Positions 53,386-63,140 of a stretch of 64,000 bases of DNA are shown piece by piece (position 1 is the first letter of the stretch; each line of letters opens with the position of its first letter). Below the pieces are notes generated by a model, which worked only from the letters and a program-made list of their open reading frames with translations, did not search any database and had not been told where the DNA came from. The stretch is from Massilia agri (GTDB taxonomy: Bacteria; Pseudomonadota; Gammaproteobacteria; Burkholderiales; Burkholderiaceae_D): positions 62,001 to 126,000 of the forward strand of contig NZ_JANUHA010000012.1 of assembly GCF_024753255.1 (NCBI RefSeq), read 5' to 3'. A program made the translations under genes and the position numbers.

Positions 53386-55041
53386 CTATTCCGTTGCGGA
53401 TTGCGGCATGCGGCTGCTGCGCCGCGCACGCAGCACGAATCGCGCCGGGTCGAGCGCATCGACCAGCGTCGTCTCCAGCGGCAGCGGCTCGCCCTCCAGC
53501 TGGGCGACAAGCAATTCCGCCGCCAAGGGCGCCCAGATCAGGCCGCGCGAAGCGTAGCCGAGCAAGGCAAACAGGCCCGGGTGGCGCGGCACGTCGCGCA
53601 GGCGCTCGGTCGCGCCGGCGGCGGCGAAATCCGGCAGGCGGCCCACCAGCGGCAGGCGGTCCGGGGCCACGCAGCGGAAGCCCACCCGTCCCGCCAGCGG
53701 CGCCCCTTGAGCGGCCGCCGGATCGGAGACCAGGCTGCGCAGCCTGTCGATGTTCTCCTGCTGGCTCGCCGCACGCAGCATCGGGTCGGCATCGAGGTCG
53801 TAGGTGGCGCCGGCGCAGGCGATGCCGCCTGCCGCCGGCGTCAGGTAGGCCTCGCGGCACAGCACCAGCGGCAGCGCGGGCAGGCTGGCGCTGTCCAGGT
53901 GGGTGACCTGGCCGCGCAGGCTGGAGAGCGGCAAGCCCGCGGACTGCGCCAGGCTGCGCGCGCCGACGCCGTTGGCCACGACCACGGCCGGCGCCCGGGC
54001 GACGATGCCGCCATCCTCGCCGCGCGCCAGCCATTCGCCGTCGATGCGTTCGAGCTGCACGCTGCCCACGCCGAAGCGGCGCGTCAGGCGCGCGCCGCAG
54101 GCATCCAGCAGCGCCGCGCACACGCTGCCGGGACGCGCCCAGCCGCCCTGCGGGAACAGCCAGCCGCCATCCGGCGCCTTCAATCCGAGCAGGGCTTCGG
54201 CCTCGGGCGGCTCCAGCCAGCGCGCGAACTCCGACGGCAATCTTCCTTCGGCCGCGATGGCGCGCGAGGCGCTAGCATGCCCAGCGTCGCGCGCCAGCTG
54301 CAGCACGCCGCAGGCATCGCCTTCGATGGCCGCGCCGATGCCGCCCAACTGCTCCCAGGCGCGCAGGGCGTAGAGGTAGGCGGCGCGCGTGAGGCGGGTC
54401 GGGATGTTGTCGTCGCGCGAGAGCAGCGGCATGAAGATGCCGGCCAGGTTGCCGGAAGCTTCCATCGCCGGCCGGGCATGGCGCTCGACCAGGGTGACGT
54501 CCCAGCCGCGCGCGCACAGGCTGGCGCAGGCGCTCGATCCGGCCAGGCCGGCGCCGAGCACGATGGCGCGGCGCTCGGGCCTCGGCGGCACCGGCAGGCG
54601 CGGCTTGCGGCTGGCGAAGACGGCATGGCCCGCTTCGCCCTCGAACACGAAGCCCTGGGCCTGCAGCGCGGCGCGCTGTTCTTCGTTCAGCGATTGTGCG
54701 AACAGCCGCGCGCCGGCGGCGACGATGCGCGCCAGCGGCCGGGCGAAGTCGCTTCCCGCAACGACGTCCAGGAAGACCGCGTCGGGCTGGGCGCCGAGCT
54801 GGGCCAGCGCGGCGTCGATCGGCGCGGACAGCAGGGTCAATGTCAGGCGCGGGTCGCTCTGCGGGATACGGTGAAAACCCGGCTGCAGGCCCGGCGCGAG
54901 GGCGACGACGTGCAGGCGTGCGCTGCGCTCGGGATCGGCATGCCATGCCGCCTGCAGCCCTGCGATCTCGCTGTCGCTGTGGTTCGAGAAGAACACCGTG
55001 TAGCGCTCGCGGCCGCGCCAGAGGCCACGCAAGTCGATCAT
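53386..55041 (-). CDS. mnmC: FAD-dependent cmnm5s2U34 oxidoreductase, MnmC-like with degenerate methyltransferase half
   Basis: A 551-residue protein; the bifunctional MnmC of E. coli is about 670. The C-terminal FAD domain (about 160-550) is well formed: IVLGAGLAGSSACA (dinucleotide fold), GNLAGIFMP, and FRCVAPDRLPLVG. It should remove the carboxymethyl group from cmnm5U34 in tRNA. The N-terminal part keeps only the general MnmC1 outline: where GFGxGLNF should be it reads TVFFSNHSDSE, and FLDGFAP is replaced by FLDVVAG. Methyl transfer is probably lost. Start overlaps the tag stop (ATGA). Confidence 0.85.
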   Translation of the reverse strand: MIDLRGLWRGRERYTVFFSNHSDSEIAGLQAAWHADPERSARLHVVALAPGLQPGFHRIPQSDPRLTLTLLSAPIDAALAQLGAQPDAVFLDVVAGSDFARPLARIVAAGARLFAQSLNEEQRAALQAQGFVFEGEAGHAVFASRKPRLPVPPRPERRAIVLGAGLAGSSACASLCARGWDVTLVERHARPAMEASGNLAGIFMPLLSRDDNIPTRLTRAAYLYALRAWEQLGGIGAAIEGDACGVLQLARDAGHASASRAIAAEGRLPSEFARWLEPPEAEALLGLKAPDGGWLFPQGGWARPGSVCAALLDACGARLTRRFGVGSVQLERIDGEWLARGEDGGIVARAPAVVVANGVGARSLAQSAGLPLSSLRGQVTHLDSASLPALPLVLCREAYLTPAAGGIACAGATYDLDADPMLRAASQQENIDRLRSLVSDPAAAQGAPLAGRVGFRCVAPDRLPLVGRLPDFAAAGATERLRDVPRHPGLFALLGYASRGLIWAPLAAELLVAQLEGEPLPLETTLVDALDPARFVLRARRSSRMPQSATE

Positions 55042-55601
55042 CGCCCGACGTGGCGGAAACACGCACGGTCATGGTCGTTCACCATGCCGATGCCCTGCAG
55101 GTAGGCATAGACGATGGTCGAACCGACGAACTTGAAGCCGCGCTTGGACAAGTCTTTCGAGATGCGGTCCGACAGCTCGGTCTTCGCAGGGCGCTCGCCG
55201 TCGGGCCAGCTGCTGACGATGGGCTTGCCGTCGACCCAGCCCCACAGATAGGCGTCCAGCGTGAGCCCCTGCTCGCGCATCGCCAGGTAGGCCCTGGCGT
55301 TGGTGATGGCCGCCGCCACCTTCAGGCGATTGCGCACGATGCCGGGATTGGCCAGCAGTTCGGCCACCTTGGCCTCGTCATAGCGGGCGATTTTTTGGGC
55401 GTCCCAGCCATCGAAGGCGGCGCGGTAGCTGTCGCGCTTGTTCAGGATGGTCTCCCACGACAGGCCGGCCTGCGCGCCTTCGAGGTTGAGCATCTCGAAC
55501 AGCGTGGTCTCGTCGTGGCAGGGCACGCCCCACTCGTGGTCGTGGTAGGCGATGTAGCGGGGGTTGGCCATATTGGCCCAGCTGCAGCGGGTCTGGTTCA
55601 T
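55038..55601 (-). CDS. tag: DNA-3-methyladenine glycosylase I
   Basis: A 187-residue enzyme that removes 3-methyladenine from DNA. The family features are CSWAN near the N-terminus, YHDHEWGVP with GLSWETILNKRDSYRAAF, and SKRGFKFVGSTIVYAYLQGIGMVNDH with the zinc-binding His and Cys. It sits in a four-gene operon after two glycosyltransferases and overlaps mnmC. The length is normal. Confidence 0.93.
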   Translation of the reverse strand: MNQTRCSWANMANPRYIAYHDHEWGVPCHDETTLFEMLNLEGAQAGLSWETILNKRDSYRAAFDGWDAQKIARYDEAKVAELLANPGIVRNRLKVAAAITNARAYLAMREQGLTLDAYLWGWVDGKPIVSSWPDGERPAKTELSDRISKDLSKRGFKFVGSTIVYAYLQGIGMVNDHDRACFRHVGR

Positions 55602-55626
55602 GCCCGCAGTATAACTTGGCGCCGCC

Positions 55627-56682
55627 TCAGGCCAGGACCTGGCGGTACAGCGCGAGGTAGGCCGCGCCCGCTTTTTCCCAGCTGAAGCGGCTCGCGTGCA
55701 GGCGGGCGCGTTCGGCGCCGTGCTCGCGCTCGAAGCGCGCCATGCCCTGGGCCAGCACTCCGGCCATATGGTCCGGATCGAAGCTGTCGAAGTAGAAGGC
55801 GGCGTCGCCGCCGATCTCCGGCAGGCTCGTGAAACGCGACAGGAACACCGGCCGGCCATGGTGCATCGCTTCCAGCACCGGCAGGCCGAAGCCCTCGGCG
55901 AGCGAAGGAAAGAGGAAGGCTTCGCAATGCGCGTAGTACCAGTCCTTGTCGAACTGGCTGACCGGGCCCGTCACCGCCACCCTGTCCAGCACACCGTAGC
56001 GCGCGGCTTCCTGCAGGATCTTCTCCTTGTAGGCGTCCTTGACCACGCCGGCGATCACCAGGGTCATGTCGTTCCCGCGCAGCAGCGGAACCAGCACGTG
56101 GAAGTTCTTCTTCGGACACACCATGCCGACCGCGAAGAGAAAGCGCCCCGGTGGCTGGAAGCGCGGCAGGTGGCCTTCAGGCGCGCGGCCCGGATTGGTG
56201 CCGTTGTAGATGACCGAGATCTTGCCCGCCGCCTCGGGGAAGAAGCGCAGGATGTCGGCTTTCACGAATTCCGAGATCGCCACCACGTGGTCGACCCCGG
56301 CGATCTTGCGCGCCATGCGGCCCAGGTGCCGTGCGAGTTTCGGGCTGCCCGGCGGCTGCTCGTGCACCTGGTTCAGGTCGTGCACCGTCATCACGGTCCG
56401 GGCGCGCACCTGCTGCGGGCCGAAGCGGCAGTACTGGTCGGCGAAATGGACCACGTCGAACTGCTGCTTGCGCGGGAAATGCCAGCGGTGGAACTTGCGG
56501 TGGCGAACATAGGAAGCCCGCTGTCCCAGGAAACCGTGCTGCAGCGCATAGGTATAGGCGCTCAGCTCGACATTCCCTTCGCCCTGCCGCGCCAGTTCAC
56601 TCGTCAGGCTGTGGCCGAAGGTATGCAGTCCCGTGTTCTCGAATCGCATGGAATCGAGCGTGATCAGGAGCTTCGGCATCAT
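55627..56682 (-). CDS. Glycosyltransferase family 1 (GT4-type)
   Basis: A 351-residue GT-B enzyme. The C-terminal Rossmann half has FAVGMVCPKKNFHVLV, the donor-binding segment FLFPSLAEGFGLPVLEAM with the E-x7-E pattern, and SRFTSLPEIGGDAAFYFD. It should transfer a sugar onto an envelope polysaccharide or LPS core. The start overlaps the GT9 gene stop as ATGA. Confidence 0.87.
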   Translation of the reverse strand: MMPKLLITLDSMRFENTGLHTFGHSLTSELARQGEGNVELSAYTYALQHGFLGQRASYVRHRKFHRWHFPRKQQFDVVHFADQYCRFGPQQVRARTVMTVHDLNQVHEQPPGSPKLARHLGRMARKIAGVDHVVAISEFVKADILRFFPEAAGKISVIYNGTNPGRAPEGHLPRFQPPGRFLFAVGMVCPKKNFHVLVPLLRGNDMTLVIAGVVKDAYKEKILQEAARYGVLDRVAVTGPVSQFDKDWYYAHCEAFLFPSLAEGFGLPVLEAMHHGRPVFLSRFTSLPEIGGDAAFYFDSFDPDHMAGVLAQGMARFEREHGAERARLHASRFSWEKAGAAYLALYRQVLA

Positions 56683-57728
56683 GCCGCGGCTTCCTCCAGC
56701 TGCACGCCGCGCCGGCGCTGCGCAACCCTGGCGCGCCATCCGGCGATCACCGCGGCCACCTGCCCCGCCCCGATCGCGTCCATGCAGCGGCAGCTTTGCG
56801 CATCGGTGCAGCTGCCGCAGGCCTGCTCGCCACTGAGCGAGACGGCGTTGCGGCCGAGCGCGCCCCAGCGGGCGATGTCAATCGGTTTGATGGGCGGGAA
56901 CAGGCCGAGCGTCGACTGGCCCAACGCGGACGAGATGTGCAGCGGGCCGGTGCCGCTGGCGACCAGGCCGTCGGCCATGCCGATCAGCGCGACCAGTTCC
57001 CGCAGGTCGAGGCGGCCGCACAGGTTGCGCACGTTGGGGCTCTCGAGCAGCTGCGGAGCCTCGCGCGCCAGTACTTCTCCTTCGGCGCGGCTGCCCGTGA
57101 TCCAGACCGCGACCTCGGGCTCGCTGCGCAGCAGCGCGGCCAGTTCGGTATAGCGCGCCAGCGGCCATTCGCGCCCGTTGCCGTTCGACTTGGGATGCAG
57201 GATCAGGTTGAACTGCGATGGATCGAGCAGCTGCTCCACGCTGGCGGCGCGCGGCGCCTGCAGGCCGTAGAGGGAAGCCAGCTCGGCGAGTTCCGGCTGG
57301 TGCTCGATGCCGATCGGCTTGAGCAGGGCAAAATTGAGCTGGGCCTCGTGCAGCGAGGAGCGCGCGCGGCTGAAGTGCGCGAGCCGGTTGCAGCTGATCC
57401 AGTGGTGCAGGCGATGGCTGCTGCCGACGCGGTTCGCGACGTGGGCGCGGCGCGCGGCGCGGCCGATGGCGCGGTGCGGGAAGGCAAAGACGACGGTGTC
57501 GTATTCCTGGTCCCGGAACAGGCGGTCGATGTCCAGTTCCTCCAGCGCCAGCACGCGGTCGATGTGACGGCAACAGCGCACCACGGGGGCGGCATAGGCG
57601 CGGCACACCATGTCGACCTGGACGCCCGGAATCAGGCTCTTCAGGTAACCCGCGAGCGGCAGGGTGAGGACGACGTCACCGATATTGTCGGTGCGGCAGA
57701 TGAGGATGCGTGACAGGGCGGGAGGCAT
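56679..57728 (-). CDS. Glycosyltransferase family 9 (heptosyltransferase-like)
   Basis: A 349-residue protein. RILICRTDNIGDVVLTLPLAGYLK and HPKSNGNGREWP, then VASGTGPLHISSALGQ, are typical of the ADP-heptose:LPS heptosyltransferase family. It heads the operon. The C-terminal segment CGSCTDAQSCRCM has several Cys that could bind a metal. The acceptor is unknown. Confidence 0.87.
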   Translation of the reverse strand: MPPALSRILICRTDNIGDVVLTLPLAGYLKSLIPGVQVDMVCRAYAAPVVRCCRHIDRVLALEELDIDRLFRDQEYDTVVFAFPHRAIGRAARRAHVANRVGSSHRLHHWISCNRLAHFSRARSSLHEAQLNFALLKPIGIEHQPELAELASLYGLQAPRAASVEQLLDPSQFNLILHPKSNGNGREWPLARYTELAALLRSEPEVAVWITGSRAEGEVLAREAPQLLESPNVRNLCGRLDLRELVALIGMADGLVASGTGPLHISSALGQSTLGLFPPIKPIDIARWGALGRNAVSLSGEQACGSCTDAQSCRCMDAIGAGQVAAVIAGWRARVAQRRRGVQLEEAAA

Positions 57729-58014
57729 TACAGGTCTCTCGGTTTATTCCTGGCGCGGCGGCAGTTTCGCCACTCGCGTCCATCGCGTTCGAACAATGCG
57801 GCTCGAACCGACGCTGCAAAGCAGTCTGGCAGAGCCTATCCAATTTGTATGTATTTGTAATCCCATCTTTACACGTTCTTACATGCAATACAACCACTGT
57901 TGCGGCTGAATTACACTGACTATCTGGTTTGAGGCGCCCGCGCATCGTAAACGATGCAATACGCACCAGACCAGTGCAAGTGGTCATCCTAAGTGGAAAT
58001 TAAGAGAGAAAGAC

Positions 58015-59127
58015 GTGAGAAAATTCTCGAGGCCAATCAAGGCAATGCTCGGTTTGCTGGCAGTGGCCGGCGCCGAGGCGTCCGCATGCAGTATCCAATC
58101 TCGTCCTTTCGGGATGCTGTCATCCGGCGAACAGGTGCGCGCCTACACGGTCAGCAATAATCGTATCGAAGTCACGGTCCTGGACTACGGCGGCATCCTC
58201 CACGAGATCAAGGCACCAGACCGTGAAGGCAGGATGGAAAACGTCGTCCGCAACCTGGCGACGCTATCCGACTATGAACGCAATACCAGCTTCTCGCGGA
58301 TCATCGGGCGCTTTGCCGGCCGCATCGGCAATGGCGGCTTCACCCTCGATGGCAGTCGCTACGAGCTCGCAGCCAGGCCGGACGGCGTCATCTCCCACGG
58401 TGGCCCGGGCGGATTTGGCAGTCGCCTATGGACGGGCAGGCCCGCCGCTTGCGGCGTCGACCTCGCCTTGACGAGCAAGGATGGGGAAAATGGCTTTCCC
58501 GGAAACCTGCAGGTCGAGGCCGCTTTCAGGCTCGATGGAGCGGACCTGCATATTGACTACCGTGCGACGACCGACAAGCCAACCGTGGCCAACCTGACAC
58601 ATCATGCATTCTTCAATCTGTCCGGCGCTCCCGACGTCTATGACCACGAGTTGAAGGTCAATGCCGGACGCTGGCTGGTCACTGACTCCAGGCGCGTACC
58701 CACGGGGGAGATTCCCGTGGTGACAGACATACTGGATCTGAGAGGCGGCCGCAAGGTGGGAGCGGTGGTGAATGCCCTTGAGCCGGCCATCAAGGCAAGC
58801 AATGGATTGGACCATACTTTCGTACTCGAGGAACGGCATGCGGCCACCCTGCGTGACGCTGTCTCGGGACGCGTGCTGGAAGTGTTCACCTCCGAGCCAG
58901 GCATCGTTGTGTTTTCCGCCAACAGCTGGAACGGCAGCCTGCGCGACGCAGCAGGACAGCCGCTCCTCAAGGGTGGTGGGCTGGCGCTGGAGACCCAACA
59001 TTTCCCCAACAGCCCGAACATCTCGCACTTCCCGACGACAGTAGTGCGTCCGGGCACGCCCCTGCACACGGTGACTATCTTTCGCTTCGGCCTTGATGCA
59101 GGGAAAGACGGCCTTCAAGGCCCATAG
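58015..59127 (+). CDS. Secreted aldose 1-epimerase (galactose mutarotase)
   Basis: A 370-residue protein with a GTG start and a signal sequence (IKAMLGLLAVAGAEASA). The mutarotase motifs are present: NVVRNLATLSDYERN, the catalytic His in VISHGG and in LTHHAFFNLSG, and the catalytic Glu in LALETQHFPNSPN. It interconverts alpha and beta anomers, here in the periplasm, and lies beside a secreted GH2 glycosidase gene that could produce its substrate. The 3' ends overlap by 13 bases. Confidence 0.87.
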   Translation: MRKFSRPIKAMLGLLAVAGAEASACSIQSRPFGMLSSGEQVRAYTVSNNRIEVTVLDYGGILHEIKAPDREGRMENVVRNLATLSDYERNTSFSRIIGRFAGRIGNGGFTLDGSRYELAARPDGVISHGGPGGFGSRLWTGRPAACGVDLALTSKDGENGFPGNLQVEAAFRLDGADLHIDYRATTDKPTVANLTHHAFFNLSGAPDVYDHELKVNAGRWLVTDSRRVPTGEIPVVTDILDLRGGRKVGAVVNALEPAIKASNGLDHTFVLEERHAATLRDAVSGRVLEVFTSEPGIVVFSANSWNGSLRDAAGQPLLKGGGLALETQHFPNSPNISHFPTTVVRPGTPLHTVTIFRFGLDAGKDGLQGP

Positions 59128-61017
59128 CGTTTCTGAACCTCGTCGTAATGCCGCTTGAGGGTCCAGAAGGCCTGCTTCTTCTTGCCGTCGTCCGAGATCA
59201 ATCCTTTGCGGTTCCAGAAGTCCTGGAAGTAGGGATGCTGGCGGCGCGGCGAGCGGAAATCGGCCAGCACCCAGGGCGTCATGCCGCGCAGACCAGGTAT
59301 CCCCGAGAGCATCCGGAACTGGTTCTGGTAGAGCCGGTCCTGGTATTCCTCGGACCAGCGCGTATCGGCGTCGGCATGGTAGCCGCCCAGGGCGTCGGCG
59401 CCGAATTCGGTGACCACCACCGGCTTGTCGAGCTTGATGTCGAAGCGGAAGTCCAGCATCTCCGCATTGCTGGCCCAGTACCAGCCGGCATACTCGTTGA
59501 AGCTGGCCAGGTCGAGCAGTTCGGCGAGCGGATCCTCGATCGTGATGTCACGGCCCTTGCGGTGGATTTCCAGCGCCGCCGCCACCAGGCGGGTGTCGTC
59601 GAGCGCGCGCGCGGTGCGCACCAGGCTGCCCATGAAGGCATTGCGCGCCTCGCCGATCGGGGTCTCGTTCCCGACCGACCAGACCACCACGCTGGCGCGG
59701 TTGCGGTCGCGCTCGATCATGTCGGTGAGCTGTCTTCCGGCGTTGGCGAGCGTGGCCGGATTGGTCCACGAGATCGTCCAGTACACCGGCACTTCGGCCC
59801 ACACCATCAGGCCCATCTCGTCGGCCAGCCGGGTCATCTCCTCGCTGTGCGGATAGTGGGCCAGGCGCACGAAATTGCAGTTCAGTTCCTTCGCCCACTG
59901 CAGCAGCATGCGCATATCGCCTTGCCCGCGCAGGCGGCCCGGGATCAGGGGGTTCTCTTCGTGCAGCGAGATCCCGCGCAGGAACACCGGCTTGCCGTTC
60001 AGGAGGATGTCCTGGCCGCGCGTCTCGATGGTGCGAAAACCGATGCGGTCGACCACCCTGTCGCCGCCACCCGAGAATTCCACCGCGTAGAGTTTCGGCT
60101 GCTGCGGCGACCAGTAGGCGAGCTGCCTGACGGGCACGTCGATCGTCGCGCGGCCGTTCGCGTCGGGCTTCAGCGAGAACTTTACCCCCGCTTCGGGAAT
60201 CGTCACGGTCACCTGCTGTGCCGGGGCAACCCCGGCCATCTGCACGAAGCCCTGCAAACGGCGCGCGTCGCCCTTCGCCAGCTGCAGCTTGTAGTCGGCG
60301 ATGTACGTCGCCGGCAGCTCGGCCAGCAGCACGTCGCGCGTGATGCCGCCGTAGTTCCACCAGTCGGTGTTCACGGTGGGGATCTCGTCCTGGTGGCGCG
60401 TGTTGTCGGCCTTGACCACGACCACGTTGCGGCCCTGCTTCAGGTAAGCGGTGGCGTCGAACTGGAAGGGCGTGAAGCCGCCCTTGTGCATGCCGAGTTT
60501 TTTTCCCGTTCAGGTAGACGTGGGCCTCGTAGTTGACGGCGCCGAAATACAGCACGTAGCGCCGGCCCGGCCTGGGATCGGCCTCGAAGACCTGGCGCAG
60601 CCATACGCTACCCTCGTACAGCTGCAGCTTCTCCGCCTGCGAGTTCCAGTCCCCCGGCACCTTCATGGTGGGGGCCCGGTCGAAGTCGTACTCGACCCAG
60701 TCGCCCTTGTCCTTCGGCTTCCTGTCGTCGTAGAAGCCGCCCTTCCCGCTTTTCGAGGCATCGAAGGCCTGGCGGCGGTAGTCGTAGAAGCCGTTCTCGT
60801 AGGGGTCGACGATGTAGCTCCAGCGCCCGTTCAGGCTCAGGTGACTGCGTCCGTAGATGTTCTGCAGCGGCGCCATCGACGCATCCTGGCGCGGCGCGGC
60901 GGCCGGTTGGCCGGCAAGCTGCACGTCGCCCGGCCGCGCCTGCTGGGCGGTGGCTGACAGGCAGGACAGCAGCAGGGTGAAGCCCAGCAGCAGCCGGGCG
61001 AAAGCGTGTCGCATCAT
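59115..61017 (-). pseudogene. GH2 glycosidase (beta-glucuronidase/galactosidase type) with frameshift
   Basis: Two frames make one protein of about 633 residues if one base is removed. The first frame (61017 to about 60505) starts with a Sec signal ending near SATAQ and the N-terminal GH2 sandwich, up to AHVYLNGKK. The second continues with LGMHKGGFTPFQFDATAYLKQGRN. The break falls in a run of seven A on the coding strand (T at 60498-60504); six A would join them. The TIM barrel has GNETPIGEA (acid/base Glu) and VTEFGADA (nucleophile Glu). It could be a true pseudogene, a sequencing error, or rescued by slippage. Confidence 0.82.
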
Positions 61018-61098
61018 GGTCTCCTCCAGTTGGCAACGTTTCCAAAATCGGTAAGACGATCGTATCGACAACGGACGAGTCAGCCAAGCGAAACCTGC

Positions 61099-62577
61099 TC
61101 AGCGCAGCAGCGCTTGCTCCAGGCGCGCCACGCCGGCGCGGATCTGCACGGGCGTGAAGGCCGAGAAGCCCAGCAGCAGGCCGGGCGGTACGGCGCATTC
61201 GGGGCCGGCCTGCGGATGCGCGAAGTAGGACAGCGGCCGCAGGTCGACGCCGGCATCGAGTGCGCGCGCCACCGCCTGCGCTTCGCCGAGCGGCCCCGTA
61301 AGGTGCACGCAGGCGTCCAGGCCCGTGTCGGTCGGGCCGGCGCGGAGCATGCCGCCGAGGCGCTGCCCCAATGCCTCGAGCATCGCGGCGCGGCGCTCGG
61401 CATAGGCGTCGCGGGTGCGCCGGATGTGGCGCGCGAAGTGGCCCTGGCGGATGAAGTCGGCGAGCACCGCCTGCGGCACGATCGGGCTGTGGCGGTCGAC
61501 CACGGCCTTGGCCTGGCGCAGGGGCTCGGCCAGGCTCGGGGGCGCCACCACGTAGCCCAGGCGCAGGCCGGGGAACAGCACCTTCGACAGGGTGCCGACG
61601 TAGATCACACAGCCGCTGCGGTCCAGGCTTTGCAGCGAGGCCAGCGGCGGGCCGGTATAGCGGTACTCGCTGTCGTAGTCGTCCTCGACGATCCAGGCGC
61701 GCCTGCTTTCCGCCCAGCGCAGCAGGTCGAGGCGGCGCGCCAGGCTCATGGTCACGCCCAGCGGCAGCTGGTGCGAGGGCGTGGCGAAGACCATGGCGGC
61801 GTCAGGGTAGCGGCGGGCCGCATACGCCACGTCCATGCCCTCGGCATCGACCGGCACGGGACAGATGCGCGCGCCCGCCACCTCGAAGGGCGCGGCCGCG
61901 CCCTGGTAGCCGGGCGACTCGAGCCAGACCCCCTCGCCAGGGGCCAGCAACAGCTGGGCCAGCAGGTAGAGGCCCTGCTGCGAACCGCTCGTGATGACGA
62001 TCTGCTCGGGCGTGCAGCGCACCCCGCGCGAGGCATTCAGGTAGGCGCAGAGCAGCTCGCGCAGCGGCGCATGGCCGGCCGCGGAATCGTAGCCGAGCGG
62101 CAGCTCGCGGCGGCGCCAGTGGTGCGCTTCCAGCTTGCGCCAGGTCTCGAAAGGAAACAGGTCCAGGCCCGGCATGCTGGTGCGGAAGGTGCGCAGCGGG
62201 CCCGCGTGATGGCGCACCCGCGCCATGCTGGATGCCATTGCCTGGCCACGCGCCGGCAGGGGGCGCGGCGCGGCCGGCGCCGCGCCGGAAGGCAGGGCCG
62301 CGGAGCGTGCCGCCGGCAGGGCGGTGTCGACGAAGGTCCCCTGCCCCACCCCGCCGCGCAGATAGCCTTCGGCCGTCAGCTGCTCGTAGGCGGCAAGCAC
62401 GGTCTGGCGCGCGACGCCCAGCTGCAGCGCGAGTTCGCGCGTGGCGGGCAGGCGCGCGCCGGGCCCCAGGCCGCCCTGCAATATGGCGTCCTTCAGCCGC
62501 GCGTACAGCTGGCGAAAGAGCGGTGCGCCGCTTGCGCGGTCCAGCGGCGTGGCGGCGATGAGGTCGTGGATGTGCAT
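61099..62577 (-). CDS. MocR/GntR-type PLP-dependent transcriptional regulator
   Basis: A 492-residue regulator. An N-terminal GntR winged helix (RQLYARLKDAILQGGLGPGARLP ... ARQTVLAAYEQL) is joined to a fold-type I aminotransferase domain with the PLP Lys in GTLSKVLFPGLRLGY (about 330) and VEDDYDSEYRY. MocR proteins often control neighbouring genes. It is divergent from an OsmC gene and a PaiB-like gene, which are the likely targets. The longer frame at the 5' end lacks a plausible N-terminus. Confidence 0.88.
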   Translation of the reverse strand: MHIHDLIAATPLDRASGAPLFRQLYARLKDAILQGGLGPGARLPATRELALQLGVARQTVLAAYEQLTAEGYLRGGVGQGTFVDTALPAARSAALPSGAAPAAPRPLPARGQAMASSMARVRHHAGPLRTFRTSMPGLDLFPFETWRKLEAHHWRRRELPLGYDSAAGHAPLRELLCAYLNASRGVRCTPEQIVITSGSQQGLYLLAQLLLAPGEGVWLESPGYQGAAAPFEVAGARICPVPVDAEGMDVAYAARRYPDAAMVFATPSHQLPLGVTMSLARRLDLLRWAESRRAWIVEDDYDSEYRYTGPPLASLQSLDRSGCVIYVGTLSKVLFPGLRLGYVVAPPSLAEPLRQAKAVVDRHSPIVPQAVLADFIRQGHFARHIRRTRDAYAERRAAMLEALGQRLGGMLRAGPTDTGLDACVHLTGPLGEAQAVARALDAGVDLRPLSYFAHPQAGPECAVPPGLLLGFSAFTPVQIRAGVARLEQALLR

Positions 62578-62678
62578 GCGCAGGCAAAGGAATTGGTACG
62601 CCCATCTTCGCCCGGATTGGACCTTTCGGCAAGCCAATCGCCTGCCTATGATGGTGCTTCTTTGATCACGGAGGAGCA

Positions 62679-63140
62679 ATGAAACAGTTCGAAGCCCGGG
62701 TGGCGTGGCAGCGCGGCGGCCAGCCCTTCCTCGACGGACGCTATAGCCGCGCCCACGCCTGGCGCTTCGACGGCGGCCTGGAAGTGCCGGCCTCTTCCTC
62801 GCCGCTGTCGGTGCCGCTTCCGATGTCCGACGCTAGCGCCATCGACCCCGAAGAAGCCCTGGTGGCGGCCGCGTCGAGCTGCCACATGCTGTTCTTCCTG
62901 TCGCTGGCGGCCGGCCGCGGCTTCACCATCGACAGCTACGTCGACGAGGCGCTCGGTTTCATGGACAAGGATGGCGAGGGCCGCATCGCCATGACCCGCA
63001 TCGAACTGCGCCCGGCCATCGTGTTTGCGGGAGAACGGCCATCGCAGGACGAACTGGGCGCCCTGCACCACCAGGCCCATGCGCGCTGCTACATCGCGAA
63101 TTCGCTCAAGACCGAGGTCATCGTCATGGAGACACGTTGA
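62679..63140 (+). CDS. OsmC family protein
   Basis: A 153-residue protein of the OsmC/Ohr fold. The core is SIDPEEALVAAASSCHMLFFLSLAAGRGF with one catalytic-type Cys (SSCHM); a second Cys lies in HARCYIAN. It may reduce organic hydroperoxides with thiols. GGAGGAGC precedes the ATG. Its stop overlaps the ATG of the PaiB-like gene (TGATG). Confidence 0.85.
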   Translation: MKQFEARVAWQRGGQPFLDGRYSRAHAWRFDGGLEVPASSSPLSVPLPMSDASAIDPEEALVAAASSCHMLFFLSLAAGRGFTIDSYVDEALGFMDKDGEGRIAMTRIELRPAIVFAGERPSQDELGALHHQAHARCYIANSLKTEVIVMETR

